Below are positions 1 to 6,631 of a DNA stretch of 10,059 nucleotides, piece by piece. The notes beneath the pieces are model-generated. The model was not told the origin of the DNA, did no database searches, and was given only the letters and a program-made list of their open reading frames with translations. Each line of letters opens with the position of its first letter. Position 1 is the first letter of the stretch. Source of the stretch: an uncultured Blautia sp. GTDB taxonomy: Bacteria; Bacillota; Clostridia; Lachnospirales; Lachnospiraceae. Position numbers and translations under genes: made by a program. The DNA lies in NCBI GenBank assembly GCA_900765525.1, contig CAAFRY010000129.1, positions 1-10,059 on the forward strand, read 5' to 3'.

Positions 1-31
1 CTATATTTTTTTTATAAATTGGGGAGAAAAA

Positions 32-88
32 GCGCCATGAAAACTTTCACAAGGGCCAACTTTGTGGTGAGGACTCTGGTTCTGGCGC
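32..88. other. Upstream inverted repeat of unknown role
   Basis: Arms GCGCCA (32-37) and TGGCGC (83-88) are perfect complements 45 bases apart, and a smaller pair (CACAA near 49 with TTGTG near 62) lies between them. A run of eight T at 6-13 precedes them and could be the tail of an upstream terminator cut off by the window edge. The element ends ten bases before the ldhA -35 box, so it would not be in the ldhA transcript made from that promoter. I do not recognise a known riboswitch consensus here. A six-base arm with a long loop could be chance. Confidence 0.2.
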
Positions 89-97
89 AGGGGATAC

Positions 98-126
98 TTG
101 ACAAATGTAGTATGAATTATTATAGT
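98..126 (+). promoter_or_regulatory. Promoter of the D-lactate dehydrogenase gene
   Basis: A perfect -35 box TTGACA (98-103) is followed after exactly 17 bp by TATAGT (121-126), five of six matches to the -10 consensus. The predicted start of transcription is near 133, giving a short leader of about 20 bases that consists almost entirely of the ribosome site. This reads as a strong sigma-A promoter. I saw no Rex-type operator (TTGTTAA-N4-TTAACAA) overlapping it, although Rex often controls fermentation genes in Firmicutes. Confidence 0.8.
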
Positions 127-153
127 AAAGGGGAATAAAGGAGGAATTCCAAA

Positions 154-1146
154 ATGAAGATATTATTTTTTGACACAAAGGGTTATGATAAAGAGTCTTT
201 TGAGGCTCAGGCAAAGAATTATCCGGGGATTGAGATTGATTATTTAAAGACGGATTTGGCTCCCAAAACTGCTCCCCTGGCCAAAGGCTATGACGCTGTA
301 TGTGCTTTTGTAAGCTCAGATGTGGGAACTGCTGTTATTGACGCTCTTCATGAGGCGGGAGTAAAGCTGATTCTCATGCGGTGTGCAGGTTTTAATAATG
401 TGGATTTGGAAAGAGCTGCCCAGTATGATATGAAGATTATGCGTGTTCCGGGTTATTCTCCGGAAGCAGTGGCAGAACATGCTATGGCTTTGGCCCTGGC
501 GGTAAACCGCCGTATCCATAAGGCTTATGTAAAGGTCCGGGAAAATGATTTCAGCCTGGGCGGTTTGATGGGCTTTAATTTTTATGAAAAAACAGCAGGT
601 ATTGTGGGAACCGGAAAGATTGGAGCAGCTATGGCCAGAATATGCCGGGGCTTCGGTATGAAGGTGATTGCCTATGATGTGTATGAAAATCCGGATTTAA
701 AGGATTTTGTTACCTATGTATCTCTGGACCAGCTGCTGGCTTCCAGTGACTTGATTTCTCTCCATTGTCCTTTGATGGACAGCACCTATCATCTGGTAAA
801 CAGGGAGACCATTGCAAAGATGAAGGACGGGGTGATTCTGGTGAATACCTCCAGGGGAGGTTTGGTAAAGACCAACGATTTGATAGAGGGAATCCGGGCC
901 AGAAAATTCTTTGGCGTTGGACTGGACGTATATGAGGAAGAAACCAAGAATGTGTTTGAGGACCGTTCGGATGAAATCCTGGAAAATTCCACTACAGCCA
1001 GATTGCTGTCCTTCCCTAATGTGATGATTACTTCCCATCAGGGCTTTTTCACCGAGGAGGCTTTGGAGGCTATTTCCAAGACAACCCTTGACAATGCAGT
1101 GGCCTTTGAAAAAGGAGAATCCACAGGAAACGAAGTGACAAAATAA
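154..1146 (+). CDS. ldhA: D-lactate dehydrogenase (D-2-hydroxyacid dehydrogenase family)
   Basis: Predicted to reduce pyruvate to D-lactate with NADH in the cytoplasm, regenerating NAD+ during fermentation. The 330 residues match the usual 330-335 of the D-LDH branch. The dinucleotide-binding loop reads GIVGTGKIGAAMAR (from about residue 148), and an acidic residue follows in the next strand (AYD), as expected for NAD. The family's catalytic triad is visible: Arg234 in NTSRGG, Glu263 in DVYEEE and His295 in TSHQGF. Spacing equals that of characterised D-LDHs (235/264/296) shifted by one. The start is fixed by AAAGGAGG at 137-144, nine bases before ATG. The gene has its own promoter and terminator. 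A related 2-hydroxyacid such as 2-hydroxyisocaproate could be the true substrate, because the fold alone does not separate these enzymes. Confidence 0.9.
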   Translation: MKILFFDTKGYDKESFEAQAKNYPGIEIDYLKTDLAPKTAPLAKGYDAVCAFVSSDVGTAVIDALHEAGVKLILMRCAGFNNVDLERAAQYDMKIMRVPGYSPEAVAEHAMALALAVNRRIHKAYVKVRENDFSLGGLMGFNFYEKTAGIVGTGKIGAAMARICRGFGMKVIAYDVYENPDLKDFVTYVSLDQLLASSDLISLHCPLMDSTYHLVNRETIAKMKDGVILVNTSRGGLVKTNDLIEGIRARKFFGVGLDVYEEETKNVFEDRSDEILENSTTARLLSFPNVMITSHQGFFTEEALEAISKTTLDNAVAFEKGESTGNEVTK

Positions 1147-1155
1147 AATCAACAG

Positions 1156-1204
1156 AAAAGGGCTGCCGCTTACACAAAAATATGTGTAGTACGACAGCCC
1201 TTTT
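1156..1204 (+). terminator. Intrinsic terminator after ldhA
   Basis: AAAAGGGCTG (1156-1165) pairs with CAGCCCTTTT (1195-1204). The stem continues through a small internal loop to TACACA/TGTGTA near the tip. The T tract is only four bases and is followed by AAAA, so termination may be incomplete. The A/T symmetry means it could also work on the opposite strand. It lies 16 bases before the queH start codon. Confidence 0.75.
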
Positions 1205-1219
1205 AAAACAGAGGATGGA

Positions 1220-1861
1220 ATGAATAAACGGAATTATCAAAGAGAATTGGAAAAAATCATAGAAGAAAATCAACAGCAGAAAAGAGTGCCCAGGCTCCTT
1301 CTTCACAGCTGCTGCGCTCCCTGCAGCAGCTATGTACTGGAATATCTGTCTCCTTATTTTGAAATCACAGATTTTTTTTACAATCCTAATATTTCTCCCC
1401 AGGAGGAATATGAAAAGAGAGTGGAAGAGCTAAGGCGGCTCATAGAAGAGATGCCCTTTATACATAAGCCAAAGCTGGAGGTGGGGAAATACTGCCCTCA
1501 GGATTTTTTTCAGATGGCCAAAGGACTGGAGGAGGTGCCGGAAGGAGGGGAGCGTTGCTTTGCCTGTTACCGAATGCGGATGGAGGAAGCGGCACGGCTG
1601 GCTGCCCGGGAGGGATATGATTATTTCACCACCACCCTTTCCATCAGTCCTTTAAAAAACGCAGAAAAAATCAATGAAATCGGCGAAGCTCTGGAGCAGC
1701 TTTACCCTGTGAAACATCTGCCTTCGGATTTTAAAAAGAAAAACGGATACAAACGTTCTACAGAGCTTTCCCGGCAATACGAACTGTACCGCCAGGATTA
1801 CTGCGGCTGTGTATTTTCCAAAAGAGAAAGGGAGCGGCAGAAGAAAAAACCTTGCGTTTAA
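1220..1861 (+). CDS. queH: Epoxyqueuosine reductase QueH (DUF208 family)
   Basis: Catalyses the last step of queuosine synthesis, reducing epoxyqueuosine to queuosine in the anticodon of GUN tRNAs. It is the non-homologous, cobalamin-independent replacement for QueG. The family's cysteines are all present: Cys31-Cys32 and Cys35 in SCCAPCSS, Cys113 and Cys116 in RCFACYRMR, and Cys195/Cys197 in DYCGCVFS. These are expected to hold the iron-sulfur centre and adjacent metal. The length of 213 residues is typical. The C-terminus ends in a basic tail (RERERQKKK) that could contact RNA, which is inference. The start is supported by GAGGA at 1211-1215. No promoter is evident between the ldhA terminator and the ATG, so expression may depend on read-through. 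argH follows after 52 bases. Confidence 0.92.
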   Translation: MNKRNYQRELEKIIEENQQQKRVPRLLLHSCCAPCSSYVLEYLSPYFEITDFFYNPNISPQEEYEKRVEELRRLIEEMPFIHKPKLEVGKYCPQDFFQMAKGLEEVPEGGERCFACYRMRMEEAARLAAREGYDYFTTTLSISPLKNAEKINEIGEALEQLYPVKHLPSDFKKKNGYKRSTELSRQYELYRQDYCGCVFSKRERERQKKKPCV

Positions 1862-1880
1862 TACTATAAAGTGATAAAAT
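1852..1880 (+). promoter_or_regulatory. Candidate promoter of argH
   Basis: TTGCGT (1852-1857) and TAAAAT (1875-1880) are separated by 17 bp. The -10 matches five of six consensus positions; the -35 matches three to four. The -35 lies inside the last codons of queH. The predicted start near 1887 would leave a leader of roughly 27 bases. I found no obvious ArgR box in the short gap. Co-transcription with queH is the alternative. Confidence 0.45.
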
Positions 1881-1913
1881 TCTACACAAAATGGAAAGAA
1901 ATGAGGAAACATT

Positions 1914-3296
1914 ATGGCACAATTATGGGGAGGCCGTTTTACAAAAGAAACGGACCAATTGGTATATGATTTTAATGCATCTCTGTCCTTTGATAAAAGG
2001 CTTTACGCCCAGGACATCCGGGGCAGCAGGGCTCATGCGGCTATGCTGGCCAAACAGGGGATTCTCACGGAGGCAGAGGCAAAAGAAATAGACGCAGGGC
2101 TTCAGGAAATCCTTGAGGATATTGAAAGCGGTGCTTTGGAGTTTTCTCCGGAATACGAGGACATTCATAGCTTTGTGGAAGCAAATCTTATTGCCAGAAA
2201 GGGAGATGTAGGAAAAAAGCTTCATACAGGAAGAAGCAGAAACGACCAGGTGGCTCTGGATATGAAACTTTATGTCAGAGATGAGATTCAGGAACTGGAC
2301 CGTTTGCTGGCAGAACTTTTGGACACCCTTCTGAAGCTGATGGAGGAAAATCTCCACACCTACATGCCGGGCTTTACCCATTTGCAGAAAGCCCAGCCAG
2401 TGAGCCTGGCCCATCATCTGGGGGCTTATTTTGAAATGTTCAAAAGAGACAGAGGCCGTATGGAGGATATAAAAAAGAGATTAAATCTATGTCCTCTGGG
2501 AAGCGGAGCCCTGGCCGGTACCACCTATCCTCTGGACAGAGAGTATACGGCCCGGCTTTTAGGCTTTGATGGCCCCACCTTAAACAGCATGGATTCTGTA
2601 GCTGACCGGGATTATCTGATTGAGCTTTTATCTGCCCTGTCCACGGTTATGATGCATTTAAGCCGTTTTTCTGAGGAAGTCATTCTCTGGAATTCTAATG
2701 AATACCAGTTTGTGGAGATTGATGACGGATACAGCACAGGAAGCAGTATTATGCCGCAGAAGAAAAATCCGGATATTGCAGAGCTGGTAAGGGGAAAAAC
2801 AGGAAGAGTATACGGGGCCTTGATGTCCATGCTTACCACGATGAAGGGAATTCCCCTGGCCTATAATAAAGACATGCAGGAAGATAAGGAATTTACCTTT
2901 GATGCTTTGGACACGGTGAAAGGCTGCCTGGCTCTTTTTAACGGTATGCTTTCTACCATGGAGTTTAAGAAAGAAAATATGGAGTCCAGCGCTAAAAACG
3001 GCTTCACTAATGCAACAGACGCAGCCGATTATCTGGTAAATAAAGGTGTAGCTTTCCGGGATGCCCATGGCATTGTGGGACGGTTGGTGCTTTGCTGTAT
3101 TGAAAAGGGAATTTCATTGGACGAGCTGCCTCTTTCCCAGTATCAGGAAATCAGTCCGGTATTTGATAAGGATATTTATGAAGCTATCAGTATGAAGAAT
3201 TGCGTGGAAAAGAGAAATACTCTTGGCGCCCCGGGTACCCAGGCCATGGGGCAGGTTATTGCTTTGGAGAAAAAATATTTGGCAGAAAAATCTTGA
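1914..3296 (+). CDS. argH: Argininosuccinate lyase
   Basis: Splits argininosuccinate into arginine and fumarate, the final step of arginine biosynthesis, as a cytoplasmic homotetramer of the fumarase/aspartase superfamily. The 460 residues match the usual length. Landmarks in order are an N-terminal LWGGRF; HTGRSRND at 104-111 in the substrate site; FTHLQKAQP with the conserved His156; GSGALAGTTYPLDR near 200; and the superfamily signature GSSIMPQKKNP at 276-286, whose serines 277-278 include the presumed catalytic base. The start is set by GAGGA at 1903-1907, six bases before ATG. argG is not in the window, so argH is separated from its pathway partner here. The stop codon TGA (3294-3296) lies within the -35 box of the next gene's promoter. 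Confidence 0.97.
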   Translation: MAQLWGGRFTKETDQLVYDFNASLSFDKRLYAQDIRGSRAHAAMLAKQGILTEAEAKEIDAGLQEILEDIESGALEFSPEYEDIHSFVEANLIARKGDVGKKLHTGRSRNDQVALDMKLYVRDEIQELDRLLAELLDTLLKLMEENLHTYMPGFTHLQKAQPVSLAHHLGAYFEMFKRDRGRMEDIKKRLNLCPLGSGALAGTTYPLDREYTARLLGFDGPTLNSMDSVADRDYLIELLSALSTVMMHLSRFSEEVILWNSNEYQFVEIDDGYSTGSSIMPQKKNPDIAELVRGKTGRVYGALMSMLTTMKGIPLAYNKDMQEDKEFTFDALDTVKGCLALFNGMLSTMEFKKENMESSAKNGFTNATDAADYLVNKGVAFRDAHGIVGRLVLCCIEKGISLDELPLSQYQEISPVFDKDIYEAISMKNCVEKRNTLGAPGTQAMGQVIALEKKYLAEKS

Positions 3297-3320
3297 CTTT
3301 TCGGAAAGATTTGTTATATT
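3293..3320 (+). promoter_or_regulatory. Promoter of asd, overlapping the argH stop
   Basis: TTGACT (3293-3298, five of six) and TATATT (3315-3320, five of six) are 16 bp apart. The predicted start near 3327 leaves a leader of about 65 bases. That leader carries a 12-bp perfect dyad AGACAAATGTCT (3352-3363), which has too short a loop for an RNA hairpin but could be a protein site. It is much too short for a lysine riboswitch or a T-box. Confidence 0.7.
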
Positions 3321-3393
3321 AGTATTTATTAAAAAAATGTGCGCCAATTAGAGACAAATGTCTTTGTGGAGCAAGATAGAGGAGAGCTGACAA

Positions 3394-4479
3394 ATGAGTG
3401 AAAAATTAAGAGTTGGAATTTTAGGCGCTACAGGTATGGTAGGACAGAGATTTATTTCTCTGCTGGAGAATCATCCCTGGTTTGAGGTAGTGACTGTGGC
3501 AGCAAGTGCCAGAAGTGCAGGTAAGACATATGAGGAAGCTGTAGGCGGACGCTGGAAAATGGATACACCTATGCCGGAGGCAGTGAAAAGTCTGGTAGTG
3601 ATGAATGTGGCAGAGGTAGAGAAGGTAGCCGCAACCGTTGATTTTGTTTTCTCTGCTGTGGATATGTCTAAAGAGGAGATTAAAGCCATTGAGGAGGCCT
3701 ATGCAAAGACAGAGACTCCTGTGGTATCTAACAACAGTGCTCACAGATGGACTCCGGATGTACCTATGGTTGTGCCGGAAATCAATCCTCAGCACTTCGA
3801 AGTAATCCAGTACCAGAAGGAAAGACTGGGAACGAAGAGAGGCTTTGTAGCGGTTAAGCCTAACTGCTCTATCCAGAGCTATGCTCCTGTTCTGACTGCA
3901 TGGAAAGAATTTGAGCCCTACGAGGTGGTTGCCACTACATACCAGGCAATTTCCGGAGCAGGCAAGACCTTTAAAGACTGGCCGGAAATGGTGGAGAACA
4001 TTATCCCTTATATCGGAGGGGAAGAAGAAAAAAGCGAGATGGAACCCCTTCGTCTTTGGGGCGAAATCAAGGACGGCGTAATCGAGCCAGCTAAGGAACC
4101 GGTGATTACCTGCCAGTGTGTTCGTGTTCCTGTATTAAACGGACATACTGCCGCTGTTTTTGTAAAATTCAGAAAGAAACCAACTAAGGAGCAGCTTATT
4201 GAAAAGTTAGTCAGCTTCAAAGGACTGCCTCAGGAATTAGAGCTTCCAAGCGCTCCTAAGCAGTTCATCCAGTACATGGAAGAAGACAATCGTCCGCAGG
4301 TAAAGGCAGATGTGGATTATGAAAAGGGTATGGGCGTTTCTGTTGGACGTTTGAGAGAGGATAAGGTTTATGATTTCAAATTTATCGGCTTATCCCACAA
4401 TACAGTAAGAGGTGCTGCCGGCGGAGCTGTTCTCTGCGCAGAAACTCTGAAAGCTAAAGGATATATCACTAAGAAATAA
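3394..4479 (+). CDS. asd: Aspartate-semialdehyde dehydrogenase
   Basis: Reduces L-aspartyl-4-phosphate to L-aspartate-4-semialdehyde with NADPH, the branch point to lysine/diaminopimelate (cell wall), threonine, methionine and isoleucine. The N-terminal nucleotide loop reads GATGMVGQRF. The active-site cysteine is Cys158 in KPNCSIQ; QAISGAGK follows near 187; the conserved histidine is His251 in NGHTAAVF. GATGMVGQRF and the 361-residue length resemble the archaeal/fungal branch of the family more than the E. coli branch; this branch also occurs in many clostridia. The start has GGAGAG at 3381-3386, seven bases before ATG. The gene has its own promoter and terminator, and no dapA or other lysine gene adjoins it. 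Confidence 0.95.
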   Translation: MSEKLRVGILGATGMVGQRFISLLENHPWFEVVTVAASARSAGKTYEEAVGGRWKMDTPMPEAVKSLVVMNVAEVEKVAATVDFVFSAVDMSKEEIKAIEEAYAKTETPVVSNNSAHRWTPDVPMVVPEINPQHFEVIQYQKERLGTKRGFVAVKPNCSIQSYAPVLTAWKEFEPYEVVATTYQAISGAGKTFKDWPEMVENIIPYIGGEEEKSEMEPLRLWGEIKDGVIEPAKEPVITCQCVRVPVLNGHTAAVFVKFRKKPTKEQLIEKLVSFKGLPQELELPSAPKQFIQYMEEDNRPQVKADVDYEKGMGVSVGRLREDKVYDFKFIGLSHNTVRGAAGGAVLCAETLKAKGYITKK

Positions 4480-4491
4480 GAAGGAAAAAGG

Positions 4492-4528
4492 ACCTGCTTG
4501 GGAAGAGAGAGTTTCCGGGCAGGTTTTT
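4492..4528 (+). terminator. Intrinsic terminator after asd
   Basis: A 13-bp stem pairs 4492-4504 with 4512-4524 (core ACCTGC/GCAGGT, three G-U pairs), has a seven-base loop, and is followed by TTTT (4525-4528). It begins 12 bases after the asd stop. Its presence argues against any in-frame start near 4498 for the next gene, because such a start would fall inside this hairpin. Confidence 0.88.
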
Positions 4529-4532
4529 CCTA

Positions 4533-4549
4533 TTCCGGAAAGTTCCGGA
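4533..4549. repeat. Tandem TTCCGGA pair before the Tim44-like gene
   Basis: TTCCGGA occurs at 4533-4539 and 4543-4549, ten bases apart and so on the same face of the helix. A looser copy (TTTCCGGG) lies at 4512-4519 in the terminator arm. No good -35/-10 pair is visible in the 65-base gap, so these could be regulator half-sites or chance. A small GCCTT/AAGGC hairpin follows at about 4552-4565. Confidence 0.25.
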
Positions 4550-4593
4550 TAGCCTTTGATAAGGCCTGTTTTCCATTTTTTAAGGAGAAGCTT

Positions 4594-5337
4594 ATGAAAA
4601 AAAGAAGTTTTTGTACAGCTTTGTGCATTCTGCTTTTCGTGTGTTTGGGATGTCTGCCTGTATGGGCCCGGGCCGGCGGAGGCGGCAGCTCCGGAGGTGG
4701 AGGCGGCTCTTCTTCTCATTCCGGTTCTTATCACGGAGGCGGCAGCTCTGGCCGCACAAGTGTGGGAGGCTATGTGATACAGCTTGTGGTTCTTGGGGCT
4801 GTTGCCGGAGGCGGCAGCACTGCCCTTATCATAAAAAGCAGGGCAGCTAAGGCCAGGAGCAAAAGAGCCATGGCCGTATATGCCCAGATGGGCGGCAACT
4901 GGGATTACCGGGAGATTCAGCAGCAGGTGGAAGAAACCTACTTCCAGGTTCAGGAGTGCTGGCGGAGAATGGACGTAAGCTATGGAGCAGGCTATTTGAG
5001 CCAGGAGCTTCAGGATGAATTCAGCAGCAAGCTGCAGTGGATGCAGGTCCGCAACGAAGGGGTGGTACAGAAAAATGTACGGCTGTTAAGCGCTGTGCCG
5101 GTGTATGTCATAGACCATCCTGGAGAAGAGAAGGATGAACTTTGGTATCTTATCCATGGAAAAATGAAAGGATATTACATAGACCTGAATACAAGAAAAG
5201 TAGTCAGGGGAAATCCCAGAAATGAGGCCTTCTTTGAATACTGGCGGTTTGTCTACCGGAATAAGCGGTGGGTTCTGGCGGAAATCAGGCAGAAGGATGA
5301 GATAGATATAGACGCTTTTGGCGACACTCTTCCCTGA
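4594..5337 (+). CDS. Exported or membrane-anchored Tim44-like domain protein
   Basis: A 247-residue protein of unknown exact role. Residues 1-27 form a signal peptide: KKR, a Cys/Leu-rich hydrophobic core, and a possible cut after ARA at 25-27. Residues 28-58 are a low-complexity Gly/Ser/His linker. Residues 59-80 are hydrophobic enough to be a membrane segment and are followed by a basic patch (KSRAAKARSKR). From about residue 104 the rest resembles the Tim44/TimA-like domain (pattern YFQVQECWRRMDVSYGAGYLSQEL), an NTF2-like fold that in mitochondria binds membranes and Hsp70. Bacterial versions are mostly uncharacterised. I choose ATG 4594 because TAAGGAG at 4581-4587 sits just before it and the signal peptide starts there; an upstream frame extension runs into the asd terminator. 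It is probably a cell-envelope protein. The following gene has its own promoter, so no operon is implied. Confidence 0.8.
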   Translation: MKKRSFCTALCILLFVCLGCLPVWARAGGGGSSGGGGGSSSHSGSYHGGGSSGRTSVGGYVIQLVVLGAVAGGGSTALIIKSRAAKARSKRAMAVYAQMGGNWDYREIQQQVEETYFQVQECWRRMDVSYGAGYLSQELQDEFSSKLQWMQVRNEGVVQKNVRLLSAVPVYVIDHPGEEKDELWYLIHGKMKGYYIDLNTRKVVRGNPRNEAFFEYWRFVYRNKRWVLAEIRQKDEIDIDAFGDTLP

Positions 5338-5352
5338 AGGAGCATAAAAACA

Positions 5353-5381
5353 TAGACGCAGGGATAAAGATAGAGTATAAT
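5353..5381 (+). promoter_or_regulatory. Promoter of the symporter gene
   Basis: A perfect TATAAT (5376-5381) is preceded at 17 bp by TAGACG (5353-5358, four of six). The predicted start near 5388 falls inside a perfect 14-bp A/T palindrome, AAAATTTAAATTTT (5386-5399), which could be a binding site or simply AT-rich DNA. The leader ends in AAGGAAGGAG before a GTG start. Confidence 0.7.
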
Positions 5382-5418
5382 AAGAAAAATTTAAATTTTC
5401 AGAAAGGAAGGAGAAACT

Positions 5419-6612
5419 GTGAAAAAATTATTCAACAACCTGCCCTTCCGTCTGCTCTTAGGAGTAGTGGTGGGTATACTTGTGGGCCAGATAGCCAATG
5501 TAACAGTAATGAATGTAGTGGTGACAGTGAAATATATTTTAGGTCAGGTCATCAATTTCTGCGTTCCCCTGATTATCATTGGTTTTATCGCACCCTCTAT
5601 TACAAAATTGGGAAGCAATGCTTCCAGAATGTTGGGCGTGGCTATTGTATGCGCCTATGCATCTTCGGTTCTGGCTGCTTTAATCTCTATGGGAGCCGGG
5701 TACGGGATTATACCTCGGCTGTCTATTGTGTCTGAGGTAGAAGGCCTGAAGGAGCTTCCGGAACTGGTATTCCAGCTGGATATTCCTCAGATTATGGAGG
5801 TTATGAGCGCCCTGGTATTTTCCGTGCTTATCGGTCTTGCAGCTACCTGGACCAGAGCCAGAACAATTACCAATATTTTAAATGAATTTCAGAAGATTGT
5901 CCTGGAGATAGTGACAAAAGTGGTGATTCCTATTTTGCCCTTCTTCATCGCCTTTACCTTCTGCGCCCTGTCCTATGAGGGCACAATTACACGACAGCTG
6001 CCGGTATTTATCAAGGTTATCCTTATTGTTATGGCAGGACATTATATCTGGCTTGCTGTTCTCTATGGAGTAGGCGGTCTGTATTCCGGAGAAAATCCTT
6101 TGAAGGTAGTGAAAAATTACGGACCGGCTTACATTACTGCAGTAGGAACTATGTCCTCTGCAGCAACCTTAGCTGTGGCTCTTCGCTGTGCTAAAAAGTC
6201 AGAACCGCCTTTAAGAGATGATATGGTAGACTTTGGTATTCCCCTGTTTGCCAACATCCATCTCTGCGGCTCTGTTTTGACAGAGGTTTTCTTTGTCATG
6301 ACCGTGTCCAAGATTCTTTACGGACACCTGCCTTCTCTTGGCACCATGGTAATTTTCTGCCTGCTTTTAGGTGTATTTGCCATCGGAGCTCCGGGGGTAC
6401 CGGGCGGAACGGTAATGGCTTCTCTTGGACTGATTACCGGAGTGCTGGGCTTTGATGAAACAGGAACTGCCTTGATTCTTACCATCTTCGCTCTTCAGGA
6501 CAGCTTTGGTACAGCCTGCAATATTACCGGAGACGGTGCTTTGACCATGATACTTACCGGATATGCCAAGAAGCATAAAATCAAGGAAGAGAAAATAGAG
6601 TTTGATTTTTAA
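5419..6612 (+). CDS. Dicarboxylate/amino acid:cation symporter (DAACS family)
   Basis: A 397-residue inner-membrane secondary transporter of the GltP/GltPh/SstT superfamily, expected to import a small carboxylate or amino acid with Na+ or H+. Visible landmarks are hydrophobic helices from residue 8 on; hairpin 1 with MSSAATLAVALR at 245-256; NIHLCGS at 279-285, where GltPh-type proteins have NMDGT; hairpin 2 near GAPGVPGGTVMASLG; and the TM8 signature from Asp361 through Thr365, Asn368 and Asp372 (NITGD). Aligned on NxTGD, the substrate side-chain Arg of glutamate transporters (Arg397 in GltPh) is Gly364 here, so a neutral or different substrate is plausible. The start is GTG, set by AAGGAAGGAG at 5405-5414. 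LysR follows after 19 bases without a terminator. Confidence 0.88.
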   Translation: MKKLFNNLPFRLLLGVVVGILVGQIANVTVMNVVVTVKYILGQVINFCVPLIIIGFIAPSITKLGSNASRMLGVAIVCAYASSVLAALISMGAGYGIIPRLSIVSEVEGLKELPELVFQLDIPQIMEVMSALVFSVLIGLAATWTRARTITNILNEFQKIVLEIVTKVVIPILPFFIAFTFCALSYEGTITRQLPVFIKVILIVMAGHYIWLAVLYGVGGLYSGENPLKVVKNYGPAYITAVGTMSSAATLAVALRCAKKSEPPLRDDMVDFGIPLFANIHLCGSVLTEVFFVMTVSKILYGHLPSLGTMVIFCLLLGVFAIGAPGVPGGTVMASLGLITGVLGFDETGTALILTIFALQDSFGTACNITGDGALTMILTGYAKKHKIKEEKIEFDF

Positions 6613-6631
6613 ACCATAGCAGGGACAAAAG

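Noticed and set aside
37..138. 33-codon open frame on the + strand before ldhA
   Set aside because: It overlaps the whole ldhA promoter, its composition is not gene-like to my eye, and I recognise no family. Kept only as part of a low-interest observation.
98..153. Rex redox operator at the ldhA promoter
   Set aside because: No TTGTTAA-N4-TTAACAA-like palindrome is present near the promoter.
3321..3393. Lysine riboswitch or T-box in the asd leader
   Set aside because: The leader is only about 65 bases, far too short, and shows none of the conserved elements such as the T-box sequence.
4498..4593. Longer N-terminus for the Tim44-like gene from a TTG at 4498
   Set aside because: It would start inside the asd terminator hairpin, lacks a ribosome site and would bury the signal peptide; ATG 4594 with TAAGGAG is far better.
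4611..4850. 79-codon Arg-rich frame on the + strand
   Set aside because: A shadow of the Gly/Ser-rich linker of the Tim44-like gene read in another frame.
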